From: Falciphora oryzae
Taxonomy: Eukaryota > Ascomycota > Sordariomycetes > Magnaporthales > Magnaporthaceae
Length of the DNA: 64,000 nucleotides
Direction of reading: 5' to 3'
Assembly (NCBI GenBank): GCA_000733355.1
Contig: JNVV01000003.1
Coordinates: forward strand, 1,121,654-1,185,653
Part shown: in pieces, positions 21,807-32,895 of the stretch
How positions within the stretch are numbered: the first letter of the stretch is position 1
Layout: each line of letters starts with the position of its first letter
Program-made: the position numbers and the translations under genes
Notes under the pieces: generated by a model
What the model saw: the letters and a program-made list of their open reading frames with translations, nothing else
Database searches by the model: none
Told to the model about the DNA's origin: nothing

Positions 21807-22501
21807 ATGCGAGCGGGACGAGGACTTGGCCTTCTGGCCTTGATAGCCCAGGCTGGTGCTCAGTTCCCCAGCCCCTTTGGGTTGCCGTACTTTATCCCGT
21901 GTCGGTTTCACCCTCTATTTTGGCACGGCCGAGCTGAAACTCTGCTGGGATTGGGGGCTGACGCCTATTTATGAATCATCAGGTGCCGGATGGCTGTATA
22001 GAGGAGGCAATGTCTGCCCCTCAGACGCCTTCTGCTGGTACATCGGAATGTTAGTATTGCCTGGCTCACCAATCGTGGGGCTCTCGCGCTGACGGAATGC
22101 CTCCACCTCCGCTTAGCCAGGACTGGGCCCTCTGCGCGCCCTGCTCGAGAGACCCGTCCCGATGCCCGGGGCAGCCGCAGCCGCCGCAGCCGCCGCAGCT
22201 GCCCAACCCGTCCGATGTGCTGTCGACCATCGACTTTTTCGGCGATCCTAACTGCAGCGGCGCCCAGGTGACGTTCACCAACACGGGGGTGGGCGGGGGC
22301 TTCAGTGAGGGTGGGTGCAATTACATCCCGGACATCTTCCGCAGCGCACGCGTCGTCGTCTTGGGGAATGGCTGCACCGTGGAGATATTCACAGACACGG
22401 GCTGCAGCAGGGGCCGCATCGTTGCGCGCACCGGTCAGTGCCTCAATGCCAATGGCAACTGGGGCAGCTACAGAACGTCCAATTGTGCTCGCAAGGTATG
22501 A
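21807..22501 (+). CDS. Secreted cysteine-rich protein with a Greek-key-like C-terminal domain
   Basis: ATG at 21807 gives a signal peptide (MRAGRGLGLLALIAQAGAQF). The middle exon encodes GGNVCPSDAFCWYIG and ends at 22049 (GTTAGT donor). Exon 3 begins at 22117 after GCTTAG, so the junction reads CWYIGIQDWALCAPC, and runs to TGA at 22501. The first intron is uncertain: exon 1 may end at 21886, 21898 or 21900, paired with acceptors at 22001 or 21982. After a PQPPQPPQLP linker the last ~90 residues hold IDFFGDPNCSGAQVTF, CNYIPDIFRSARVVVL and GCTVEIFTDTGCSRG. That spacing of aromatic, Cys and IP-x(5)-S-x-RV resembles beta/gamma-crystallin-type Greek-key folds of microbial secreted proteins. This fold is inference; function unknown. 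Confidence 0.6.
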
Positions 22502-22707
22502 GCGCGGGAGGCGCGCGGTGGTATTTTTGCAGGGCATTTGGACGATGGCTAGGCGGTCTGTGGAGGACTTGGAGGACTGGAGCGGAGGAGACTTGGCAGA
22601 GATCACGATGAGGAAGGCAATGCGAGAAGAAACGAGTAGAAGGAATTAACAGTCGATTTATTTTATTATGTGCCACCATGGCGCCTCGTTACTATGCCTT
22701 TTCTGGC

Positions 22708-23451
22708 CTATGAAGAGCAGCCCAGCTGGATGCCCTCGGCAAACAGTCCGCCGACGACAGGAATCACATATGTGGCGAGCTTGGCCGCGATCTTGCCGAC
22801 GATGCCGCAGCCACCGGGCTTGGTGTTTTGAGTTGACGCAAAGTCGATAATGAGGTCGTCGGGTTGCAGGGCGCCGTCGATAAAGGCGGTGACGCGGATC
22901 TGAGACGGCACCTGGTGGCCCCAGCTGTGCTTCATGCACTGGGTCAAGGTCGGCGTGTTGACCTTGCTGCACTGGTCCTTGCAGCTCCTGGGGGCGAGGG
23001 CACCGCAGGCAGCCTCGGGGACGTGCTTGACCGCCTCATTCCACGACAGGCCGCTGCACTCGGTGAAGACCTCGTAGCCGGTGTCGTCCGAGACGGCCTT
23101 GAGCACTTCTGAGAGGGAGGCCACGAGGCCGTCTCGCATCTGGTTGTCTTTAAGGCCAGGCGTCCGGCCCCAGGCTCCGTTCATCTTGACCTGGACGGTG
23201 ACGTCGGGGCCGGCTTCGGCCGCGGGTTGGCATTGGTTGGTGACGCCCGTGAAAGTGCGGTCTGTGACGACGCCCCGCTGGTTGCCGGGCTCGGCGTAGA
23301 TGGCTGCGTAGGTGGCGGCGTGGATGTCCATGTTGCCGACCTCGACCATCTTGTCGGAGTAGCGGACCTCCATCTGGATTAGGGCCTGGGCGGTGGCGAC
23401 GAGCCCGGCGACGCTGGCGAGCAGCAGGTTGGAAGCAGCGGGGGACTTCAT
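22708..23451 (-). CDS. Predicted secreted protein, unrecognised family
   Basis: Single-exon gene, ATG at 23451, 247 residues. The N-terminus is a standard signal peptide (MKSPAASNLLLASVAGLVATAQA). The mature part has eight cysteines, four of them clustered around CGALAPRSCKDQCSK. It ends in a hydrophobic, Gly-rich segment (IAAKLATYVIPVVGGLFAEG) between two cysteines just before the stop. That segment is too near the end and too interrupted to be a clear membrane anchor, and there is no GPI-type tail. It converges with the preceding secreted-protein gene (207 bases apart). I do not recognise the family; homologues may be restricted to plant-associated or soil ascomycetes, which is a guess. Confidence 0.65.
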   Translation of the reverse strand: MKSPAASNLLLASVAGLVATAQALIQMEVRYSDKMVEVGNMDIHAATYAAIYAEPGNQRGVVTDRTFTGVTNQCQPAAEAGPDVTVQVKMNGAWGRTPGLKDNQMRDGLVASLSEVLKAVSDDTGYEVFTECSGLSWNEAVKHVPEAACGALAPRSCKDQCSKVNTPTLTQCMKHSWGHQVPSQIRVTAFIDGALQPDDLIIDFASTQNTKPGGCGIVGKIAAKLATYVIPVVGGLFAEGIQLGCSS

Positions 23452-25018
23452 GGCGATGGGAATGGAGGATAGGATCCAAAAAGGAGTGTGGGCCTGGGGT
23501 CTGGGAAGAGACTCGCTTTGGCAAAGACAGGTAATAAAAAGATGGGTGTGTGTGAATGCGCTATCCGACCATGGAGAGGGGATCTCCAAAAGCTCTAGAT
23601 ACGGAGGAGGGCCGACGATACATATACTCCGTCGATCAGAACGTCCGCCATACACGGGATAAACAGCCAACATCGGCGGCCCCCCATCGCCCATCAACCT
23701 GCGACACCAGATTCCAGGGTTCAGGGGGGCCGTTGAGTGCCAAAGCCGAAAATAGAAGCAGGCTTCACGGGCAGAAAACCTGTCTCTCGCGTGTTCTAAC
23801 ATGCCGGCCGGCCGATAAAGTGGTTCTGGGGTTTTCGCGTGCGCTGACAAGACGACGGCTGCCCTTGGCCGCCATGTTCGTCCTGCAGCGTGTTGGAGCT
23901 GTCATCCCCAGCTGGTGCCCCTCGACGTTTCGCATAAGAGGAGCGCTGCAGGGAAAGGCGCCGAGCCGCAGATGTGGGCTCCATACATTACCCTATCCGC
24001 GATCTTTGCGACCGCTTAAGTGCATTGCGTCTTGACTGTGGGGGCTCGTCTTGATCTTCCGGGTGCCTGCCGAGCGCCCAGCGTATCGGGTGGTTGCAGG
24101 CGACGAGTCAGTTGACATGCTGCGGATCACAGCTGGCAGCCAGGGGAAACTTGGCGATCATTGATGGGACGACGTTATTTGATGTGAGCGATTTGTGCCC
24201 TCCACGCGCGGGGGTTTGATTCCGCAACACTAGACGGCCCATCGGCAGGACGGGAAGAGCATTGCTACCATGGCTCTCCCCGCTGGGTGGCAGCCGATCT
24301 GATGCTGACGCTTTTTTGCCTCACGGACTGCTCAAGTGGTGCACCGCAGCAGTTCTCCGCTTTGGAGGCGCCCACAGCACGCTTCGGCCATCCGTGCGTT
24401 AGGGCCACGCCAGGAAAATGCACCAGGGTAAGACGGGGCGTATCGGTAGGTCTTGGAGTGCGTTGACGTAGAAACAACCACCTTGGACCCTGGATGGTGT
24501 TCGAAACCCAACGTGATGATATCTCTGTTGTTAATGGAAACTATGTTGCCGTCACGAGGTACTTGGTGTAGAATTTTATTACGATGTCAGGGGAAAGGAC
24601 TCGCGTCTCATGCGGGAACTACTTTAAATTTGTGAGAGATTTTCGGGCGGCAGCCCGGTTGGTCTGCCCTCGTGGTTTTCTATTTTTGTTTGTAGAGATT
24701 ACTGTCATGCGTTCTTGGGCGGCGGAAAAGTCTCCTGTCATTGACGGCAATTTTTGGCGGTCTCCAGATACGCGTGTGATTTTAAGCATGGAAGGAGGTC
24801 TGGCGGGTCTGCAAGCTTCAAACGCGCTCCCCCTGACGTCGAGCTGCAAGCTGGGGTGATGTGCCAAAAACGGAAAAAGCCAAGCACAGAAAAGGTTGTA
24901 ATCCAACTCCGGGCATCACACAAGAGTGTCCAGCAGGCAGCCAGATATTCAGCGTCGTCATTCATCAAGCATAATATTTACATTAAACAAACGGATGGAC
25001 ACGCTCAGCCTGGCCGCC
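23452..25018. other. Intergenic
   Basis: About 1.6 kb. It includes the promoter of the minus-strand secreted protein and the 3' side of the Clr5 gene. A GGTTTGATTCC word near 24214 resembles a tRNA B-box but has no matching A-box or stems. No gene is supported. Confidence 0.5.
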
Positions 25019-26780
25019 TCAAAAGACCCTGTCCATCAGCTGATATCTGCACGCATCAGAGTCGAAATCCTGCTCTGCCCACCTCCCCATCCAGGAGTTT
25101 ATCTTCATGGCGTAGTCGATCTTGCCGGCCGCCACGTACGAGGCCACAGATGCCCGGCCGTATTCATCCGCCTCAACCAACCGTCCTGCCTGTCTCGCGA
25201 TGCTAGCCATGAAGAACTCGTGCAGAGCTTGGGTGGACAGGGCTTGCAGCTCACGACTTCGCTGGATATGTGCCACGACGCAACGCTCCAGTCGACTGTA
25301 GACGGTTGCGGGTGCAAGAGCGATGGAAACCTCGTACCGTCCCAGGAGGGCAAACTTTTCCATGGGGATTCCGGCCTCCGGCCCCGAGACCGAGCCTGCT
25401 TCTGCCCACATCGGACCCTGGTCTTGCTGATCCATGGCACTGCGCAGGATCTCCTCGGACCTGTGCACCCACAGGTCCACAGCATCGCCGGATCCCGCCG
25501 AGCGCAGGTAACGGATCCAGCACCACCAGGTCATGCTGCCCCCGGAGGCGTGTCCCAGAACGCGCTCCCATGTGGTGATGTGGCAGTGGAACGCCCGCCG
25601 CGTGGTCTCGACCAGCATGTGGACGTCCTTGGCGGCGCCGGCGACGGCCTCGCCGGCAATCTCGGCCAGCTTGCTCAGCAGGTGCTGCATCGGGTGCGCC
25701 TCGGGCAGGAAGATGGCGCTCACCTCGGCGGCGTGCCGGAGGATCAGGGCCGCGACCTCGGGGGCCGCGCGGGCTAGGATTAGCGTTCCCTCGTACAGGC
25801 ACACGATGGCCTCGTGTGGCTGCGACCGGATCATGTCCTCGGCCTGCTTTGACGCCAGCTGCATGTACTCCCCCGCCGGCCCGGGGCTCTGCTGCTCCAT
25901 CAGCTCGCTGATCATGACGACCGAGTTAACGAGGGCGAAGCCGAGCGGGCTCGGCGGGAGCTCGGCGATGCTCAGGTCCGTGATGACCTCGATTGCGCAC
26001 GCGCGCGCGTCCCAGATCACCTCCTCTGCGACTTTGAAGCTGGCCGGCGAGTGGGGAGACTGCGACGACGGGAACGCTGATAGTAATGGCGGCGAGGACG
26101 TCGGCGTGGGCGTGCGGATGGTGATTGTGGCACTGCTCATGTCTAGCTCCTGGACGTCGTCATCCTCTTCTTCGGCGGCGCTTTTGCTGCCGGCGCTGCC
26201 TTTGCTACCCCTCCGACTGTTTGCAAAGTTTTCTTCTGCGAACTCGTCAACCGAAATCTTTCGCCGTTGTAGATATCGCTGGACCCGGTCGAAGTCGACC
26301 ACGCGGCCGTTGATTTCTATGTGGCTGTCTTTTCCCTCTGCATCTCTCTTGTTTTTGAGTTGTAGTATCCTTTGGACGTCTGCTTCCCTATTGTATTTGA
26401 TGAGTCCCCATTGACTCAAGCGATGCTTGTACATGCGGGCACTTGAGGACCAGAGGCCGTCAGATGTTAGCTGCGCTGTCGCCATCCAGGGGCTAAAAGC
26501 TTTTGCTCGTCGAAGTCGGCGCGATGGCTTACTTGGCCGTGAAATCATAGTCCCGCCGCATAATCTCCACTATATCATTCAGTTTCTTGCCCTCGTCGAT
26601 ATAAAGACGCTTTATGGTAGCCCGGTGTATCTCCCAATTCTCTCGTCGCAAGGCCCGTTTCTTTGTTCCCGGCTCGAGACGTTCTGTTGGGCTAGGAGAT
26701 GGAGACTTGGCCTTCCTTCTCGAGCGCTCGGGCGAGAGGTGGCCGTCGCTGGTCACCGTGATCTTGGGCCTGGCCTGCAT
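25019..26780 (-). CDS. Clr5-domain protein, putative transcriptional regulator
   Basis: Exon 1 is 26780-26533 and exon 2 is 26441-25019, with a GTAAGC donor and a TCAAG acceptor; the phases fit and give 556 residues. The Clr5 domain is split by the intron: WEIHRATIKRLYIDEG, LNDIVEIMRRDYDFTA, then ARMYKHRLSQWGLIKYN. In Neurospora CLR-5 and relatives this ~54-residue N-terminal domain is found in regulators. The rest is a Ser/Glu-rich linker (about 145-190) and a helical C-terminal region of ~350 residues as seen in many Clr5 proteins. An earlier in-frame ATG at 26876 or 26912 is possible, but its sequence looks like untranslated leader; I prefer the Met that begins MQARPKITVTSDG. Target genes are unknown. 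Confidence 0.8.
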
Positions 26781-28699
26781 CTTCCCATGAGGTCTACTGG
26801 AGGCTTGTCCGGCGCAGTGGAGGGATATGTAGAGGGTCGGTCTGCTTGTGATTATAGTGGTCGTCGTCGAGGGCATCACGAGTCGGCTAGCCAGGATCGT
26901 GCTCGGGTACAAAAAAAGTGTTCTGGATCGAGAACTATCGACTGTTCATGGCTTTCGGAGCGGGCAGGCCCTCCCGTTATGTAAAGATGTCGCTATCGAC
27001 AGGATAACCTGGGTCGTTCCCTACTATGTCACCACCCCTGGGGTGACGTACCAGGGATGATCCGGCGTGGAAGCGTGGCAAGGGTTGCATCGACGGGGAA
27101 TTCCAATGGTAAGCAAGGAGAAGAGAAAATTCTCATTAGCCGCCAGCCCTGTCCCGCGGGGCCTAACTTACAGTCCGTTTCCGTGTCGTTCCCCGGGGGG
27201 CTTCGCCGTGAGCAGGTGTGGACTACAAGCCCCGCCATTCAGGACATGCCCAAAACAGCACATACCGTGCCCAGCCCATACAAGGGGAGGATAATACCGC
27301 CTGTGGTCTTGCCATCCATTGTCCGAGCCACCCCACCAACGTGATATGGAAAGACCTCTGCATTCGATCCCGCGGCCTCCACTGCGGTTAGTGTACATCG
27401 AACCCCTGACACATTTTGGACAAGGGGGATAGCAGACGGCTACCGCCACTCGGCAAGATAACGTTGATGACCAACAGGCCGCAAGGGAGCGGTAACTCCT
27501 CGTTAACTCCAGCCCTGTGTGAGCTTCCCCCGCGCGTCAAACCCCTTGGCCCCGGGTCAGACGTACAGAAGTATCTTGCGGATCATGCCGCCAGCCACCA
27601 CCAATCACAGAGCGTTGCAGGATGCAGGTCCCTCTTCTCAAGGTTGCGTGTCCCACAAAGTACTTTGCAGGACCGCCCGCCTCTGTCGTGTGGCCCCACC
27701 CACCCACATTTGGTTGGTTGGTGGCATTTGACCCGCCTTCCTATTTTGGTTCCCCATTTCTTCCATTTGTGCTCAGCCTTCAACCAGCAATTTCGAGCTC
27801 CCATCCTGTTCACATCCACCCAGCACAGCAATTGAGTTGAGGTGAGCATGAGACACCAGCGAACCAGCCAAATAAAACCGCGCAGGTCCGTGGAATCAAT
27901 CATTTTTGCCCCAGAATCTGGGGCTCACCCCACGCACGCGTCTCTGCACAGCCGCAACACCTGCACGCCCGCCAGCCCACCCGGCCCTCCAGCCAAGACC
28001 GTTTTGTTGCTGCCTAAAAGTCAGGAGCAACCCATCAACATTTGGTTCTAGGCTTAGCAGCGTCTGGCCTGTCCAACACGAGGGAACATGACGTGGCCTG
28101 CTCCGATCTCCCAGACTCCCTTCCGGCTCTAGGGCTTCCTCGCTTTGGGACTAGGCTCGCAGCTCAAAGACCGAGAGACCGAAGGATCGGACTCGGCCAC
28201 ACTCTGAGACAGCGGTCTGTGGGAGCAGAGCAGAGCATGCCACGCAAACTGCCTTGGAAACGCGGTGGCGCCGCTACCGCGCGACAGAACACCGATGGAA
28301 GCCCTGCCGCCCTGCGTTTCTCCATTGCTCCAGGGACCCGAGCACCCGCAATCGGGGCCCCCAGCGCCCTGGGCGACAAAGGTGGGTTGTGCTTCAGTCC
28401 ATGGAAAATACCCGCTGTCCAACATCTGGCAGTTTACAGTAGGGGGACGATCCAACAGTAGTGGATTGTGGAGGCTGTCACACCGTTTGCGTCCAAACTA
28501 ACTTGCTCTGGGAGCCATCAAGCCCGTCGTTCGCCGTCCACTTCACCCCCGCCAACGCCGCAGGCTGAGAGGTAGGTTCACATGCTTGCGAGATTACAAA
28601 GCGGGAAGCCGAGATGAATATCGAAGCTAGACCATCCAGGAAAGAAACGGTTTCGGCAAACTAACACACCCACTTCCGTCACTGCCACTGCATAGTTTC
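26781..28699. other. Intergenic between divergent genes
   Basis: About 1.9 kb. No coding sequence is supported. The last part contains ACTAAC (28661-28666) and a CATAG acceptor-like site at 28691-28695 just before the next gene's ATG, suggesting that a 5'-UTR intron or a short upstream coding exon ends there. Confidence 0.5.
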
Positions 28700-29746
28700 A
28701 TGATCGAGGGTTTAGACGCAGACGACGGATATCGAATGGTGGAGGACGAGTTCTTGTCAGTTGCTGGCACGTTTACAGCACATCTGCACAAGGCTGAATA
28801 CCACAGGCTCAAGAACCTAGCCAAGAACAAGAACGCAGTGACGATCCGGGCGATATCCAGGCCCGTGGTGGGGAATAAGACGGAAGCTGTCAAGCGACGC
28901 CAAGCCGCTGCAGAGCTTGCCGCGAGGCAGAAAGCGGGTATCAAGCGGGCACGAGGCGAGAATGCATCAGACGACGATGACGACGACACCGATGGCTTGG
29001 AAAATCCTTGGGCCGGCACGGCACTGCAAGGACTGATGGCCAACGTTAGGGCAAAAGCTGTACCCCTTTCTTCTGTCGTCAAAAGCAGCACAGGGACACT
29101 CGCAGCACGACGGCGGGACGCTGGCTACAGCTCCTCCTCTGTGGGCGGGGGCACGTGTTGCATGCCAAGCGGGCCACCGGCAGCTCACAGCCACACCGGC
29201 AGGGCGGTTTCATCTGCCAAAGCGGGCGATGGAGAGAAGCTTGTCGGCCAGCTGCAGCTAACCGATGATGAAAGTGACGAGGATCTCGACGCGCCGTCGT
29301 CATTCATCCCCAGGCAGCAGAATACCCTCCAATGCCATGCGCCGCTAACTGGGTCGGACCCTCGCCTCCTCGCACGCCCATTGGCGGCCGCGTCAGGGCC
29401 CTCTAGACAGATGCGCACTCCCCACACAGCCCCGTCCCCCAGGGATGGTATGGCTGGTGCCTCAGGAGGATTCGCTACCCATGTCCCCCGCCGTGTGCCG
29501 GCCCACGAAGCCCCGCGGTCGTCGGTTGTTTTCCCCGAGAAAGGCGGCCCCGCGCACGACGGGGACGGCTCCGATGATGACGGGATTCTGCGACGAATCC
29601 GGGAGCGGAGAAAAACCCGCATGGTGCAGGCAAAGCAGGATACACACAAGGAAAAAGACGAAAAGAAAAGCGCAGAAAGAGGCGGGCCATCGGTCAATCA
29701 GGAGGGCCACGATGTCACACTGGACTTCATTCCGTCTTTTCTGTGA
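28700..29746 (+). CDS. Conserved-looking acidic protein of unknown function, probably nuclear
   Basis: Open frame of 348 residues from ATG 28700 to TGA at 29746. The N-terminal ~70 residues look like a folded module (MVEDEFLSVAGTFTAHLHKA, EYHRLKNLAKNKN, TIRAISRPV), followed by Lys/Arg-rich helix and a DDDDDDTDGLENPW acidic motif. The rest is Ser/Pro-rich and disordered, with a basic segment (RRIRERRKTRM) and a short conserved-looking end (VTLDFIPSFL). A branch site and acceptor lie directly upstream, so the gene may have an additional 5' exon. I do not recognise a named family. The composition suggests a chromatin or RNA-associated protein, which is inference only. Confidence 0.65.
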   Translation: MIEGLDADDGYRMVEDEFLSVAGTFTAHLHKAEYHRLKNLAKNKNAVTIRAISRPVVGNKTEAVKRRQAAAELAARQKAGIKRARGENASDDDDDDTDGLENPWAGTALQGLMANVRAKAVPLSSVVKSSTGTLAARRRDAGYSSSSVGGGTCCMPSGPPAAHSHTGRAVSSAKAGDGEKLVGQLQLTDDESDEDLDAPSSFIPRQQNTLQCHAPLTGSDPRLLARPLAAASGPSRQMRTPHTAPSPRDGMAGASGGFATHVPRRVPAHEAPRSSVVFPEKGGPAHDGDGSDDDGILRRIRERRKTRMVQAKQDTHKEKDEKKSAERGGPSVNQEGHDVTLDFIPSFL

Positions 29747-30554
29747 GGCGAATTCTCAGATACGTCAAACAATGACAAAAACACGAGAAAATAGGAACTC
29801 TGGACACGATAGTTCGTCCTGGCCGCTCGCCTGTTTTTTCCCCTCCTTCTGGGTCGGTTGGTTGACGGCCAATAGGCCACCAACCAGCTGTCGATGAATT
29901 TGGCTGCCTGGACTTTGACGGATGGGTCTCGTAATTTAGGGCCTCCAGGGGGCTGGGGACGTGCTGTCAGGAGTAAGTCTGTTGTGCGCCGCCCGTGCTG
30001 GGCTTCATGCGAATCAACGAGGCCAACAACCGTTTCGTTTCAGTCGGTGCTCAGCCGTGCGGCGTGGTGTCACATTGAAGTCAATGTGGGCTGCGCCCAT
30101 TCCAGGCCGAGGCGCGACCCTAGGGCGAGTGTGAGGTGATTTCTGACAATGGCAAGAATGGTCGGGGTGATTATCTTGAACTTGGCTAACAAGCGATTTG
30201 GTTGCTTGATCTCTGGCATAACATGGAACATGAGCTTGGGTGTGTTGGAAAGAGACATCGATGGTGGCCGGCCTCTCCAAGGGACGAGGAAAGCCGCCAG
30301 GCACGGTATCCAGTGAGGAACTGACGAGAATCAGCCCCACCCCCGCAGTTGAACGGACAGTAGCGTGCAATAACCGGCTCCGAAGCCGGCCGGCCTCGGG
30401 GACACCAGCTGCGGGGGTCTTCATGCCGTGCACCGGGAAGTCTTGGCTGCTGCCGAATATCCCCCAGCCCGGCCCCCGAGAAGTAGACAAAACAGGCCGA
30501 GACCTGAACACACTCGTCCCGAGAGACAGCTCAACGGCACTTCCAACCGCGGCA
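29747..30554. other. Intergenic
   Basis: About 0.8 kb upstream of the amine oxidase gene. The 196-codon minus-strand frame here (30014-30604) overlaps the amine oxidase start and has no recognisable features, so I do not call it. No TATA box is clear. Confidence 0.45.
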
Positions 30555-32754
30555 ATGACTCCCCCACACCCCTTCGACCCTTTGACCCGTCTGGAAATCA
30601 GCAACGTAGGTCAAGTGACAATTCTCCTACCAGCGATTGCATTCGCAATGATGAACTGACAATGGGCGAACGTATAGGCGGCGGGGGTCGTCCGTCAAGC
30701 CTTCCACGATGCGGATCTCTCGTTCCGCGTGGTTGTGCTCCAGGAGCCGCCAAAGCAGGCCATGGTCGAATTCCTGGAGCGCGAGCACGCCAGGTTGCCG
30801 CTGGCTGAACGACCCCCGCGCCTTGCCAAGGTTCAGCTCTTCGTTGACGGGACCCTGAACGAGGTTGTGGTTGACCTTGGGCTGGGGAGTGTCGTATCCA
30901 ACGAGGTGCTTCACGGCCGTCATTCCTACATAGACACGGTTTTTATGCAGAATGTCGCCGCCGCCTGCTTGGCCGACCCCAAGGTCCAGGAAGAGATCCG
31001 CAGCCTGGATCTTCCGCCAGGTGCCACAGTGGTGGTCGAGCCCTGGGCGTATGCGACAGATGGCCTCAATGATATGAAGGAGAGGCAAACAATGGTAAGT
31101 CTCGACTCCCCTGCGCATGTTCGGATCACCTGCTGACCACTCCCAGGCATGGTTTTACATGCGTCTATCCGACAATCCGGACGCCAACTACTACGCCTAC
31201 CCTCTGGATATCTGCGCAGAGGTGACAAGCGATCTGAAGATCCGGGAGATCTACCGACTCCCTTCGGGTGAGCACGACCACATTCATACGGAAAAGAAAA
31301 GGTTCGACCGCCGGCGCATCCACTCCGATAGCGAATACCACCCCGACCTCGCCCAGGGCCGGAGAACCACCACCAAGCCCTATCATATCAGCCAGCCCGA
31401 AGGCCCATCCTTCACCGTGGACGGCAACCATATCAGCTGGGAGAAGTGGACGATGCGGGTGGGCTTCAACTACCGGGAAGGCATGACCCTTCACGACATA
31501 CGCTACGAGGGCCGCAGCCTCTTCTACCGGCTTTCGCTCGCCGAAATGTTCGTCCCCTATTCGGATCCCCGCCGTCCGTATCCGCGCAAGGCCGCCTTCG
31601 ACCTGGGCAACGACGGCGCCGGACTCAACGCTAACAACTTGGCCCTCGACTGCGACTGCCTCGGCCACATAAAGTACCTGGACGGCTGGCTCGTCACAGC
31701 CGGGGGAGAGCCGCTGAGGATGCCTAACGTGGTGTGCTGCCACGAGATCGACGACGGCATCCTCTGGAAGCACACCAACTTTCGGACGGGCAACGCGGTC
31801 GTAACGCGGTCGCGCGTGCTGGTGCTTCAAACCATTATTACGGTTAGCAACTACGAATATATATTTCTTTTCTACTTCCAGCAGGACGCGTCGCTCTTTT
31901 ACGAGGTGCGCGCCACCGGCATCATGTCCACGGCACCCGTCGACATCGACGAGCCCGCCCTGCCGTCGTTCGGCACGGTGGTTGCCCCCGGCGTTCTCGC
32001 CCCGTTCCACCAGCACCTCTTCTGTCTGCGCATCGACCCGGCGGTTGACGGGCACCTCAACTCGCTGGTCGTCGAGGAGACGCACCCGATGCCCTTTGAC
32101 AGCTCGTCACCCGCGACGCCCGACAACAACAACCCGTTCGGGGTCGGATTCGCGACCAGGTCTGAATACGTCAAGGACGAATGCGGGCTGGATCTGGACT
32201 TTAAGACCAACAGGGTGTTCAAGATTGTCAACGAGGGGAAGAGGAACGAGGTCACGGGGACGGCGGTCGGGCTCAAGCTCCTGCCGTGCTACAGCCAGAT
32301 GCTGCTGGCGCACCCGGACTCGTGGCACGCCCGGCGGTCCGAGTACGCGTCGCACGCCGTGTGGGTGACGCGCCAGGCCGACGACGAGCTCTTCCCCGCC
32401 GGCAGGTTCACGATGCAGTCCCTCGGGGGCGAGGGCATCTCGTCGTGGATCAAGAAGCGGAGGGAAGCCAGAGACGGGGCTGCCACCACCACCACCACCA
32501 CCACCGCGGGACCGAGCTCGACGACGACGTCAGTTCGCAACACCGATATTGTGGTGTGGCACACGTTTGGCTCGACACACAATCCGCGGGTTGAGGACTG
32601 GCCCGTGATGCCTTGCGAGAAGATGGTGGTCGGGCTCAAGCCTGTCAATTTCTTCACATGGAACCCGGCTTTGGACGTCCCGATATCCACGCAGGAGCGC
32701 AACTGCAGCGTCCTCGTCCAGAATGAAGGCGCTGCCACCCATGGTGCGGTATGA
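30555..32754 (+). CDS. Copper amine oxidase (TPQ type)
   Basis: Oxidatively deaminates primary amines to aldehyde, ammonia and hydrogen peroxide, using copper and a self-made topaquinone from a Tyr. Exons are 30555-30605, 30678-31094 and 31147-32754; the introns are GTAGGT to TATAG and GTAAGT to CCCAG, both phase 0, giving 691 residues. The N-terminus (HPFDPLTRLEISN, then VVRQAFHDADLSFRVVVLQE) is the N2/N3 domain. The cofactor motif is TVSNYEYIF, with the Tyr of N-Y-[DE]. Copper ligands are the two His of FHQHLFCLRID and a third His in the WHTFGSTHNPRVEDWPVMP region. There is no signal peptide, so it is probably cytosolic or peroxisomal, although the end (THGAV) is not a standard PTS1. A Thr run (residues encoded near 32490) and a Ser/Thr insert are unusual. 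It converges with the dioxygenase gene 141 bases away. Confidence 0.92.
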
Positions 32755-32895
32755 AGAATGCCTCCGAGGAATATGCCCTTTCTCGGGATGGTAAATCATG
32801 CGATACGATTCCTTCACGACGGCACAGATGGGTACGCATATGTTCATTGCGTGAGTTGGCCCTTGTTATTTACTCTCAAATACCAAACCATTCCC

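Noticed and set aside
24170..24240. B-box-like GGGTTTGATTCC
   Set aside because: No A-box or cloverleaf stems.
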